Assembly: GCF_000760935.2 (NCBI RefSeq)
Contig: NZ_CP049744.1
Coordinates: 5,115,501 to 5,179,500, forward strand
Source of the DNA: Rhodococcoides fascians A25f
GTDB lineage: Bacteria > Actinomycetota > Actinomycetes > Mycobacteriales > Mycobacteriaceae
Direction of reading: 5' to 3'
Length of the DNA: 64,000 nt
How positions within the stretch are numbered: position 1 is the stretch's first letter; each line of letters opens with the position of its first letter. The notes below the pieces were generated by a model. That model was not told where the DNA came from and ran no database searches. It saw nothing but the letters and a program-made list of their open reading frames with translations. Shown here piece by piece: positions 24,785 to 32,427 of the stretch. Made by a program: the position numbers and the translations under genes.

Positions 24785-25725
24785 CGCGACGGCCGTCCGT
24801 CGATACCGAGGGCACGCCACACGCGTCGGGACACTCGGTTCATCAGTCCCAATTCGCCGGCAAGCATCCGTACGTCACCGAAGGTGTCGCGCAATATCTT
24901 TCGTGATGAGTCACTGTTCCACCACACGGCGTCCACTACCTCGTCGGGGATGTCGAGGTCGCGTCGCATCTGCTTGCTCGGTTTCATGATGACGTCGCAC
25001 AGCAGTCGCATGATGACCGGCGTCAGGATCGAGATCGATGCCTTCTCGAAGGGGCCGAGGCGGGGAGCCTTGTACTGCAGGAACTGATGCGCGAAGCCGA
25101 TGTGGCGGGCTTCCTCGGCGATGTGAATCTGCATCACGCGCTGGACCAGTGGGTGTCCGACGCTCCCGGCACGCAGAACGCCCTTCTGCATGTGGTCGAT
25201 CGGCTCTTCTCCCGCGAGGACGCCGACGAAGAATCCGAACGGCGCAGATCGGCTGGCGAACAGTGCGAGCACCGGCACGATCTTGCGGAACCATGCGGGC
25301 CCGCCTGGCACGTCGATGCCGATGCGGTTCACCAGTTCCTGGAACATCTGGGTGTGGTGGCACTCTTCGGTGGCCTCGTGCGTCGAGTACCGGAATTCGG
25401 GTGAGTCGTTGGGCAACGTCAGGGCGTAGTGCATGAGGCCGCTGATGAGGATCTGCTCGAACTGCAATCCCACCTTGACCATGCTGGCCTGGCGATACAT
25501 GCCGATGTGGATCTGCCGGTCCAGGGGAAGTGACTTGTACCAGTCGGTGTGACCGAGCGGGTCCGCGTCGGGCAGCACCCAGCGCGGATCGTTGGGAACG
25601 ATCGCGTACTCGGGCTCGTCCCACGGAATGTCGAGGAAGGCGTCGAAGTGCTGATGCACCGATGCCGTCGACAGCGCATGCAAGGTGTCTCGGTAGACCG
25701 TCCGAGAGTCGTCGACTGCAGTCAT
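24757..25725 (-). CDS. AurF-like diiron oxygenase
   Basis: A 322-residue helical protein of the ferritin-like AurF group. Iron-ligand motifs appear in order: QFEQILISGLMHY, then THEATEECHHTQMFQE, and later MQIHIAEEARHIGFAHQF, giving paired Glu and E-x-x-H ligands. AurF-type enzymes oxidise amines (for example p-aminobenzoate to the nitro acid) or hydroxylate substrates using dioxygen. The substrate here is unknown. A GGAAGGAA site fixes the ATG at 25725; an upstream extension is rejected. It is monocistronic, with a TetR gene converging on it. Confidence 0.82.
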   Translation of the reverse strand: MTAVDDSRTVYRDTLHALSTASVHQHFDAFLDIPWDEPEYAIVPNDPRWVLPDADPLGHTDWYKSLPLDRQIHIGMYRQASMVKVGLQFEQILISGLMHYALTLPNDSPEFRYSTHEATEECHHTQMFQELVNRIGIDVPGGPAWFRKIVPVLALFASRSAPFGFFVGVLAGEEPIDHMQKGVLRAGSVGHPLVQRVMQIHIAEEARHIGFAHQFLQYKAPRLGPFEKASISILTPVIMRLLCDVIMKPSKQMRRDLDIPDEVVDAVWWNSDSSRKILRDTFGDVRMLAGELGLMNRVSRRVWRALGIDGRPSRYRSEPSFG

Positions 25726-25854
25726 GGTGTTCCTTCCGCCTGCGTCCGAACAATATGTACGAAGAATGTGTACGCAACACAGCGTCACACATAAACCGAG
25801 TTAGTGCAACGGACCGTCGCAGATACTCCAGGAATTCGCTTCGAAACGACGAAA

Positions 25855-25881
25855 CCGGCCGACCGCTGTGCGGTCGACCGG
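25855..25881. terminator. Hairpin terminator
   Basis: CCGGCCGACCGC (25855-25866), a TGT loop, then GCGGTCGACCGG (25870-25881) pair along 12 bases with one mismatch. Read leftward it is followed by TTTCGTCGTTTCG. It lies downstream of the small membrane gene at 25965-26282 and upstream of the oxygenase gene, and probably ends transcription of the former. Confidence 0.6.
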
Positions 25882-25964
25882 TCTCCAGAATGTTCGTTCA
25901 CCGTCGTCGTGCATAGAAACTCGTAGCGGGCTACGAGGTTCCGCTCACGTGCGACGAAGTCGCT

Positions 25965-26282
25965 CTACAACACCATCGCAAGGAAGCCCACGCCGACGAT
26001 GATGCCGAGAATTCCGGTGCCGATGGCCAACGCCGTGTCGGTGCGTTCGGCACGCTCCCCGGTGAGGTCGGGGGTGCGGTCGGCCCACAGCGCGGCGGCG
26101 ACGGCGATGATCCCGGCGGCGATGCCGAGCCCGGCGGCCCAGAACGAGACGATCGACATCGCGCCGAGCATCACGGCGATCTCGGTCACCTGAGCGCGGG
26201 TACGGATGCGTCGGTTCCACCACTTCGGCGACAGGTCGTCGTCCATATCGTGGGCATCGAAATTCGGGGAGGTGACAGTCAC
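25965..26282 (-). CDS. Small two- or three-helix membrane protein
   Basis: A 105-residue protein from the GTG at 26282, which has an AAGGAGAG site. The N-terminal half is polar and acidic (DAHDMDDDLSPKWWNRRIRTRAQ), followed by hydrophobic helices (IAVMLGAMSIVSFWAAGLGIAAGIIAVAAALW and ALAIGTGILGIIVGVGFLAMVL). Function unknown. A CIRCE-like inverted repeat lies 64 bases upstream, so it may be a heat- or stress-induced protein. Confidence 0.75.
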   Translation of the reverse strand: MTVTSPNFDAHDMDDDLSPKWWNRRIRTRAQVTEIAVMLGAMSIVSFWAAGLGIAAGIIAVAAALWADRTPDLTGERAERTDTALAIGTGILGIIVGVGFLAMVL

Positions 26283-26345
26283 GGTTCTCTCCTTCCTCAG
26301 GCAGGCTGAGCTGGGGTTCGGTGCGCGAAAGTACGCTCCACTATT

Positions 26346-26372
26346 TTGGCACTCGGCAACCGAGAGTGCCAA
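26346..26372. promoter_or_regulatory. CIRCE-like inverted repeat
   Basis: TTGGCACTC (26346-26354), nine bases, then GAGTGCCAA (26364-26372). The HrcA operator CIRCE is TTAGCACTC-N9-GAGTGCTAA; this copy has the same spacing and differs at one symmetric position per arm. It precedes the leftward small membrane gene. It also begins 8 bases after the end of the DUF6282 gene and could be the terminator of that operon, since an alternative stem with an inner CGG/CCG pair is possible. Confidence 0.55.
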
Positions 26373-26379
26373 TCCCCTG

Positions 26380-27231
26380 CTAGGACGCAATGAGGCTCGA
26401 GGGCCGTTCGACGAGTAGCTCACGAATTTCGCGCTCGGACACACCGTTGCTCCGCAACCACGCTCGTGTCCCGCTCAGCCACTCCTCGATATCGGGATTG
26501 GCCGGCTGCCCGAGGTCGGAACTGAGGATCACCCGCGGATGCGCCCCGATGGCCGTCAGGAGTTCCTCCGGCGTGCGCCGCTTCAGGATGTACGTCAGAC
26601 CGGTGAGTTCGATGAAGACCTGTTCGAGATCCGCGAGGGCACGAAGGTCGTCGTCGGTCAGTCCGACCATGGGGTGAGTGGCGTGCGTGACGACGATGCG
26701 CGAAACTCCATGCTCGACGGCACAATCGACGACGCGCATCACCTCGTCGCGCACGCAGTGGCCGGTGGCCAACACAACCGGCAGATCGGCACAGGCGGCA
26801 ATCACCTCGACGGTCTCGGGCAGCAAGCGACCCTCGTCGTCACTCACACGTATGCCCACGCTGCGGGCGCCGATGTCCGGATGGAACGCATCCTGCGACG
26901 GGGCATGCGCATGCCCGGTCAGTGTGGGCAGATAGATCAGCGGGCGAGCCGGAGAATCGGGCCCGTGGGTCAGCACCGCTTGCTCGACGACCCTCGGATC
27001 GAGGCCACCCGCAAGATGATTGAGCACCACCGAGCCCGATACCGGTAGTCCTCGTCGGCGAGCCTCCCAGGCGACCGCGGTGGTGGAGGCCAGGTGAGAC
27101 TTGACCACCACCCATCCTGCGAGCCGCCGATACTCCTCACCCGCCTCCAGCACAGTGCGCCGTCGCCGCAGCGTATCGACCCCGGCGTGGTGGTGGATAT
27201 CCACGAACTCCAGATGCACAGGGTCCGCCAT
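26380..27231 (-). CDS. DUF6282-family metal-dependent hydrolase
   Basis: A 283-residue TIM-barrel-like hydrolase. It opens with VDIHHHAGVDT, the histidine cluster of amidohydrolase-type metal sites; further candidates are VKSHLAST, NHLAGG, GHAHA, LATGHC, VTHATHP and SSDLGQP, which recur at strand ends as expected. It matches DUF6282, which has no assigned substrate. The ATG overlaps the preceding stop by one base (TGATG). Last gene of a five-gene overlapping operon, possibly opening a lactone or hydrolysing an amide or ester at the start or end of the pathway. Confidence 0.72.
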   Translation of the reverse strand: MADPVHLEFVDIHHHAGVDTLRRRRTVLEAGEEYRRLAGWVVVKSHLASTTAVAWEARRRGLPVSGSVVLNHLAGGLDPRVVEQAVLTHGPDSPARPLIYLPTLTGHAHAPSQDAFHPDIGARSVGIRVSDDEGRLLPETVEVIAACADLPVVLATGHCVRDEVMRVVDCAVEHGVSRIVVTHATHPMVGLTDDDLRALADLEQVFIELTGLTYILKRRTPEELLTAIGAHPRVILSSDLGQPANPDIEEWLSGTRAWLRSNGVSEREIRELLVERPSSLIAS

Positions 27232-27911
27232 CACGGCCTTGCCGGCTCCCACGGTGTCGCGTAGCCGAATTCGCTTCGCGCTCGGTCCAATCGAGTACCG
27301 GCCCGCACTGCGTCGGCGATGCGTCGTTCGGTCTCGTCGACCTGTGTTGCGCGCTCGGCCACCGCCTCCGCGATCGCCCGAGGAATCCGAATCGCACCGT
27401 TGTCGTCGGCGACGATCACATCGCCCGGGCTCACTCGCACCCCGTGTACATCGATGTCGTTGCCGGTTGCCGCGAGCGTGACGCGATTCTTTCCGCTGAC
27501 CATCGACACCCCGGTGCTGAACAATGGGTACCCGTGGCTTCGGATCTCGGCGATGTCGCGGGCGGAACCGTGAATCACCGTGCCGGCGACACCGCGCTGC
27601 ATGGCCACCGCGGTCAGGATGTTGCCCCAGTTGGTGCATTCGAGGCTGCCACCGTTGTCGACGACGATGACCGCCCCGGCGGGCACGTCGTCGATGTAGT
27701 TGGCGGCATTGTGGAAGGTTGTCGTATCTTCCACCGGCCCGTACGTGACGGTGTAGGCGACCCCGACCATGGTCACTCCCGGTACCCGACAAGCGATTCC
27801 GGTGAGCACACCCGGAATGCCGAGGCTGTCGAGGGCATCGGACACTGCGGCGGTGTCGGTGAGGCGGAGGCGATCGATCACGTCGTCGAGCGCGGGTGCT
27901 GGCAGTGTCAC
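27231..27911 (-). CDS. RraA / HMG-aldolase-like protein
   Basis: A 226-residue RraA-fold protein: AVSDALDSLGIPGVLTGI, GAVIVVDNGGSLECTNWGNI, GVAGTVIHGSARDIAEIRS and PGDVIVADDNGAIRIP. The G-x-x-R-D core and following D-D-x-G are those of 4-hydroxy-4-methyl-2-oxoglutarate aldolase/oxaloacetate decarboxylase relatives, which cleave C-C bonds using Mg and an Arg/Asp pair. The usual sequence in true HMG aldolases is G-x-x-R-D, present here as GSARD. It starts at a GTG overlapping the previous stop by four bases. It probably cleaves or decarboxylates an oxo-acid made upstream. Confidence 0.82.
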   Translation of the reverse strand: MTLPAPALDDVIDRLRLTDTAAVSDALDSLGIPGVLTGIACRVPGVTMVGVAYTVTYGPVEDTTTFHNAANYIDDVPAGAVIVVDNGGSLECTNWGNILTAVAMQRGVAGTVIHGSARDIAEIRSHGYPLFSTGVSMVSGKNRVTLAATGNDIDVHGVRVSPGDVIVADDNGAIRIPRAIAEAVAERATQVDETERRIADAVRAGTRLDRARSEFGYATPWEPARP

Positions 27912-28993
27912 GATAGCTCCTCGATGATGGCCTTGGCGGCGATGGATGTGCTGGCGGAACCGCCGAGATCGTACGTAACGGTGGTCCCGGCACGGATGAC
28001 GTTCGATACCGCGGTGCGAATTCGGGAGGCCGCGGCGTCCTCACCGAGATGCTCGGCGAGCTGCGCGATGGTCAGGATCATGGCCATCGGATTGGCTCGC
28101 CCGGCTCCTGCCATTCCGGGCGCGCTGCCGTGGACCGGCTCGAAGTAGCACCCACCGTCGCCGATGTTCGCGCTACTGGCCAATCCCAACCCTCCCATCA
28201 CACCCGCGCCGAGATCGGAGAGGATGTCTCCGAACATGTTCTCGGCGACGACGACGCCGAATCGCCCAGGGCTCTTGACCATCCACAGTGCGACGGCGTC
28301 CACGTTGGCGATCTCGAAGTCGATATCGGGGTAGTCGGCGGCAATGGTCTCGAGCCGTCCGCGCAGGAAGTTGCTGCTCTGCCGCAGCACATTCGGCTTG
28401 TCTGCGAGTGTCACGAGCGAGTGCCCACCCACCACCGCACGCTCGAAGGCGAAGCGCAGTAGCCGATCGATTCCTACCCGGGTCTGCAGGCGAAGACTGA
28501 CACTGGTGTCCGCGGGTCCCGAGGCGGCCGCATTCGGGTGATTCGACACCAGATCCCAGAGTTCGCCGTCGAGTCCGTGGTAGTCGAATCCGGCATACAA
28601 CCCCTCGGTGTTCTCGCGGACCACCTCGAAGGCGAAGGTGTCTGCGCGGTAATCCGTGACCGGACGCAGGTTGGCGTACAAGCCGAGTCGCTGCCGAAGC
28701 TGGATGACGGGCGATACGAATCGCACACCGGTGCCGCGAAGCTCCACGGGCAGTTCGGCTTCGGCCTCGCGCAACGGCTTGCTGGTGATCGCCGCGAGCA
28801 GACACCCGTCCGTCCGGTCGATGAGATCCCACGTCCGTTCCGGAACCGGGTTGCCCTCGGTCTGCCAGCAGGACCATCCGACGTCACCGAATTCGAGTGT
28901 CCAGTCGAGGCCTGCAGCGGCGATGATCGGCAGGGCTGCATCGGTCACCTCGGGACCGATGCCGTCGCCGGGCAATACTGCGATGGTGGTCAT
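27908..28993 (-). CDS. Isocitrate/isopropylmalate/tartrate-dehydrogenase family enzyme
   Basis: A 361-residue beta-decarboxylating dehydrogenase. Seen are LPGDGIGPEV at the start, RPVTDYRADTFAFEVVRENTEGLYAG (the substrate-loop Arg and Glu), TLADKPNVLRQSS with the catalytic Lys, and VVVAENMFGDILSDLGAGVMGGLGLA, the Mg-binding Asp signature. The family oxidises 2R,3S-hydroxyacids to a 2-oxoacid with loss of CO2, using NAD(P). The loop does not match leuB or icd exactly and is closest in feel to tartrate or malonate-type dehydrogenases. Coupled by four-base overlaps on both sides. Confidence 0.85.
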   Translation of the reverse strand: MTTIAVLPGDGIGPEVTDAALPIIAAAGLDWTLEFGDVGWSCWQTEGNPVPERTWDLIDRTDGCLLAAITSKPLREAEAELPVELRGTGVRFVSPVIQLRQRLGLYANLRPVTDYRADTFAFEVVRENTEGLYAGFDYHGLDGELWDLVSNHPNAAASGPADTSVSLRLQTRVGIDRLLRFAFERAVVGGHSLVTLADKPNVLRQSSNFLRGRLETIAADYPDIDFEIANVDAVALWMVKSPGRFGVVVAENMFGDILSDLGAGVMGGLGLASSANIGDGGCYFEPVHGSAPGMAGAGRANPMAMILTIAQLAEHLGEDAAASRIRTAVSNVIRAGTTVTYDLGGSASTSIAAKAIIEELS

Positions 28994-29745
28994 GCCGCTC
29001 CTTCGATGTTGTGGCGGTTCGTGTCTCGCGCATCTGCGAATATCGGGTGCGCCGCGAGAGCACGCGCGACGGCCGGCCAGTTGTCTCGATGTGGACGCAT
29101 TCCGGAACGAGGGATATCGGCGATCACACCGTGTTCGGGTACACGAACGGTTGCCGTGGTGACCAATCTGGATTCCTGGCCGACGATCGCGAGCATCGGC
29201 CCTCGGTGATCCGCAACGACAGGTTCGAGGTCGATCGAGGTCAGCATCGACATCCCCATCTCGATCCGGCGGCAGGCGTCGTCGATGTCGTCGATACGGG
29301 TTGCTGCACCGTCGACGGACGGAGACCGAACAGAGTGCGATCGGACGTAGAAGTCCAAGGTGCGTAGAGCGTCGTCGATCCTCCGGTGCCGGGCAAGTTC
29401 GGCTACCTCGCCGAGCCGCTGCGCCAGTGATGCGTCGGCGATCGTCGGTGCCGACACGGTCAACACCGCGGCGTCGGGCGCTACCGCGGGCAACATTGCC
29501 TGGACCACTGCACCGCCGAATGCGTTACCGCAGAGCAGATTCGACTCCGCCAGATCCGGTCGACGACGCAGCCATTCGGCGGCCACGTCCGACACGGACA
29601 TCGCATCGTCCTCGAGAACGGCGAGGGTGTCGACAAGCTCCACCTGGTAGCCCGCCGCCCGTAGCCAGGCGCTGATCGGATCGAAGAAGCCCGGATCGAA
29701 CACCGGCTGGACGGGCCCGAAGACCACGGCACGTCCCCGCGTCAC
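28990..29745 (-). CDS. Alpha/beta-hydrolase-fold protein lacking the nucleophile
   Basis: A 251-residue protein with the hydrolase fold: AVVFGPVQPVFDPGFFDPI, a helix and then the elbow CGNAFGGAVVQAML. The nucleophile position in G-x-S-x-G is Ala75, so ordinary serine catalysis is not expected. The C-terminal part has GPMLAIVGQESRLVTTATVRVPE and DIPRSGMRPHRDNWPAVARAL, where the acid and base would lie (His in RPHRD). It may be a non-catalytic fold member, a cofactor-free oxygenase-like or C-C lyase type, or an inactive partner. Starts at a GTG overlapping the aldolase stop. Confidence 0.65.
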   Translation of the reverse strand: MTRGRAVVFGPVQPVFDPGFFDPISAWLRAAGYQVELVDTLAVLEDDAMSVSDVAAEWLRRRPDLAESNLLCGNAFGGAVVQAMLPAVAPDAAVLTVSAPTIADASLAQRLGEVAELARHRRIDDALRTLDFYVRSHSVRSPSVDGAATRIDDIDDACRRIEMGMSMLTSIDLEPVVADHRGPMLAIVGQESRLVTTATVRVPEHGVIADIPRSGMRPHRDNWPAVARALAAHPIFADARDTNRHNIEGAA

Positions 29746-30674
29746 GAGGCGATACCGTGCAGGTCCCGGGCCGCGAGAACGGAGTCCCGATGGCTGCCGC
29801 GGAAGTGCTCACGCTGGTCGATGGACAGATCGAAGTGGCCCATCAGCAGATCGGTCATCGGAATTGCGGGCCGCGACTCCGCTACAGATGCGGCAAGAAA
29901 GTCCGAAAGCTCCAGTACGGTACCGAGATCCACAGCTCGCGAGTCGATCGCGGGGTCACGATCGAGGTATGCGATCCACTGCTCTGCGATGAGATTGCCC
30001 GCACCTTTGCCCATACCGAGAACCGACGAGTCGATCCACGTGGCACCGCTGCCCACAGCGGCGAGGGCGTTGGCGAGGGCCAATCCGAGATTGTTGTGGG
30101 CGTGCAGACCCGCCGCGGCCGGGGTGACGATCTCCACGAGATTGATCAGCGATCCGACATCCGAGGGGCGGAGGCTGCCGTTGGAGTCGGCCAGGTACAC
30201 CACGTCCGCACCGGCCTCGCTGGCACGCAGTGAGAGATCGGCGATCTCCCGAGGTGCGAGACGGCTGACACGAGTCAAGTTGGCGCACACGGTGAATCCC
30301 ATGTCCTTGGCCGCAGTGAGCATCGCGAAATCGGACTCCGCCGGCGACTGCGTCAGGCACAACCGCATCAATCGCGCCCCCGCGTCGTACGATGCCGCCA
30401 CGTCGGCGTAGCTCATGTTCTTCGGGTGTCCGATCAGACCGGTGTGATCGGGCCCGATGTGCTGCGCCAGTGCTCGCACGTAGTCCGGATCACCTCGCCC
30501 GGTCAGTCCGGTGCTCTTCGACGGATCGAAAGACCCTTTGAGATAGGCGATTTCGACCCAGTCGAAGCCTGCATCGACGCTTCGCCGCGCGTGCTCGAGT
30601 GCATAGTCGAGTGTGAAGTTGAAACCGTTTCGATAGCCGCCGTCTCGCAGCGTCACATCGATGTTCGTGATCAT
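29742..30674 (-). CDS. HMGL-like / 4-hydroxy-2-oxoacid-type aldolase
   Basis: A 310-residue TIM-barrel lyase of the HMGL-like family. ITNIDVTLRDGGYRNGFNF carries the metal-binding Asp, with the loop LRDGG; VDAGFDWVEIAYL, LADSNGSLRPSDVG and LHAHNNLGLALANALAAVGSGATWIDSSVLGMGKGAGN give the second metal ligands (H-A-H) and the closing loop. The outline is that of DmpG/BphI-type aldolases and related enzymes splitting hydroxy-oxo acids to pyruvate. GGGGGC precedes the ATG at 30674; the longer upstream frame is rejected. First gene of the five-gene operon. Confidence 0.82.
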   Translation of the reverse strand: MITNIDVTLRDGGYRNGFNFTLDYALEHARRSVDAGFDWVEIAYLKGSFDPSKSTGLTGRGDPDYVRALAQHIGPDHTGLIGHPKNMSYADVAASYDAGARLMRLCLTQSPAESDFAMLTAAKDMGFTVCANLTRVSRLAPREIADLSLRASEAGADVVYLADSNGSLRPSDVGSLINLVEIVTPAAAGLHAHNNLGLALANALAAVGSGATWIDSSVLGMGKGAGNLIAEQWIAYLDRDPAIDSRAVDLGTVLELSDFLAASVAESRPAIPMTDLLMGHFDLSIDQREHFRGSHRDSVLAARDLHGIAS

Positions 30675-30770
30675 GGAGCCCCCAGTCCGCTGAGAAAGTG
30701 TCGGATCGTGACACACGTTCTGCGGGAGGCGTCGTCGCGTCCCAGGGAGAAAGTTAGGAAAGCTATTCGA

Positions 30771-30780
30771 GTTGCGCAAC
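30771..30780. promoter_or_regulatory. Short palindrome upstream of the five-gene operon
   Basis: GTTGCGCAAC is a perfect ten-base palindrome about 97 bases before the aldolase start, in a position suited to an activator or repressor site. It is the only symmetric element I noticed in this 200-base promoter gap besides the terminator of the convergent permease gene. Confidence 0.3.
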
Positions 30781-30876
30781 CGGCGACGGGCGGTCGTGAC
30801 CCGCACCACGAAACCGGCCGTGAACAGCGCGTTAACGATAGCTATGTGCTCGGTAATGTCCCCAGGTGAAACGCGG

Positions 30877-30908
30877 GCTCCCCGGACCGACGGGCTGATC
30901 CGGGGAGC
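30877..30908. terminator. Strong hairpin terminator
   Basis: GCTCCCCGGA (30877-30886) and TCCGGGGAGC (30899-30908) pair perfectly over ten bases with a 12-base loop. It begins 25 bases after the stop of the leftward MFS gene, and reading leftward it is followed by CGCGTTTCAC. It isolates that gene from the five-gene operon promoter. Confidence 0.75.
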
Positions 30909-30932
30909 GTGTTCCTTACATCCACTTTTGAA

Positions 30933-32243
30933 TCAGGGATTGTGCTCGCGGGCACTGGACACGAAGACCACCGCGGCGATCAGCGAGGTGATGCCGGCGA
31001 ACCAGTAGAAGGTTTCGGTGATGCCGAGGTGTGTCGACACCAACCCCGCGATGATGGCGGGCACGGAGATCGCGATGTACGCGATCACGAAATACGCGGC
31101 CAGCACTTCGCCGCGCTGGGCATCGGGTGCCGCTTGGGTCACCCGGCGCGTTCCTGCCATGAAAGCGAGGCCGAAGCCGACACCGGTTGCGATGGCTCCG
31201 GCGAAGAAGGTCACCGAGGTGGACGTGGCAAGTCCGATCGAGGCCAGGACGAGGCCCACGATCAGCGCAGCAGATCCAACCAGTGCCGACGAGCGAATGG
31301 TGGCCGCGGGCCTGGTGAGATTCCAGATCAGTTGGCTGACCCCGCCGACGCCCTGAACGGCCAGAATCACCAGACCGGCCACCAGATGATTGTTGACGTG
31401 CAGAAGTTCCTTCGCGATGGTGCCGCCGAGCGCGAGATACAGGCCACCGACCGACCACGCCGCGGTCACGCTGAGTCCCCCGATGGCGAACTCACGGCGG
31501 ATACCCGCGGGCAGGCTCAGTCGCTGGATTCTGATCAGGCTGCTACGCAACGACTGGCGATTCGCCACCGTCTCCGGAACCCAGATCGCGATCCCCACCA
31601 GAACCACCACGGACAGTCCGGCCACCACCAGGTACGGGGTCACCAACCGCGCCGGTGCCCACTGCGCCAACACGCCGGTGAGCACGGCACCGAAGGCGAT
31701 GCCCGACGCCGTCGCCGTGCTGTTCACCAGGGACGCGACGCGATGATCGCGGCGAAAGTGCAACTCCGACAACGCAGCACCGGCTGCACCGGTGAACACG
31801 CCGGTGGCGGCACCCTGGATCGCACGGGCCGCGTACAGCCATCCCACGTTGTCTGCGAACACGAAGACCACCATGCTCGCCGCCAGGACTCCGATGCTGC
31901 CGAGCATCACCGGACGCCGGCCGATGCGATCGGACAGACCACCCATCATCAGCAAGGCGAGCAGCACACCGCCCGCGTAGATCCCGTAGATGAGGGTGAT
32001 CGTGGTGGCCGAGAATCCCCACTTCGCCTGGTAGTCGACATACAGAGGCGAGGGTGTTCCGCTGGCGGCCAGGGCCAGCGCGGTGGCGGCGGTGACCAGC
32101 CAGAAGGACAGGCGCGATGCCGGCGGGGCAGGCGCGGCAGCAGACGCCGCCTCGATCGCATCTTCGACCAAAGCGGATCCGACGACATCGTTCGATGCGA
32201 ATGCGGCCGTGTCGCCGCTACTGGTACGTGCAGTGGATGTCAC
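30933..32243 (-). CDS. MFS transporter
   Basis: A 436-residue permease with about twelve hydrophobic segments, starting at a GTG with a GGAG site. The 2-3 loop motif is GGLSDRIGRRPVMLGSIG, and ARAIQGAATGVFTGAAGAALSELH follows, features of efflux-type MFS proteins. It diverges from a LysR regulator whose promoter holds an ATAGCC/GGCTAT repeat, the usual layout for a LysR-controlled exporter. Whether it serves the nearby catabolic operon is unknown. Confidence 0.85.
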   Translation of the reverse strand: MTSTARTSSGDTAAFASNDVVGSALVEDAIEAASAAAPAPPASRLSFWLVTAATALALAASGTPSPLYVDYQAKWGFSATTITLIYGIYAGGVLLALLMMGGLSDRIGRRPVMLGSIGVLAASMVVFVFADNVGWLYAARAIQGAATGVFTGAAGAALSELHFRRDHRVASLVNSTATASGIAFGAVLTGVLAQWAPARLVTPYLVVAGLSVVVLVGIAIWVPETVANRQSLRSSLIRIQRLSLPAGIRREFAIGGLSVTAAWSVGGLYLALGGTIAKELLHVNNHLVAGLVILAVQGVGGVSQLIWNLTRPAATIRSSALVGSAALIVGLVLASIGLATSTSVTFFAGAIATGVGFGLAFMAGTRRVTQAAPDAQRGEVLAAYFVIAYIAISVPAIIAGLVSTHLGITETFYWFAGITSLIAAVVFVSSAREHNP

Positions 32244-32381
32244 GAGAATGCTCCGTTCGCGTGCTCGTCGGGTACGCACGAGTGATGTGAATGCAGATGG
32301 ACCGACACGGCGGTGTGTCGACACAGACGAGGCTAGCGACAGGAGATCGGTATCGGGTAAGACCGAATCAGCGTAGGGGGT

Positions 32382-32397
32382 ATAGCCTGGGGGCTAT
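32382..32397. promoter_or_regulatory. Putative LysR operator
   Basis: ATAGCC (32382-32387) and GGCTAT (32392-32397) flank four bases, upstream of the LysR gene and between it and the divergent MFS gene. LysR sites are usually T-N11-A with dyad symmetry; this fits approximately. Confidence 0.5.
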
Positions 32398-32427
32398 GTC
32401 CTTCGGATATGGCCCGGCGAGCCGACG

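Noticed and set aside
27232..28044. Upstream extension of the DUF6282 frame
   Set aside because: It only reads through the RraA gene in another frame; the true start is the ATG overlapping the RraA stop.
30909..32285. 458-codon rightward frame opposite the MFS gene
   Set aside because: Mirror of a clear membrane-protein gene; its translation is rich in Gly, His, Arg and Asp with no domain.
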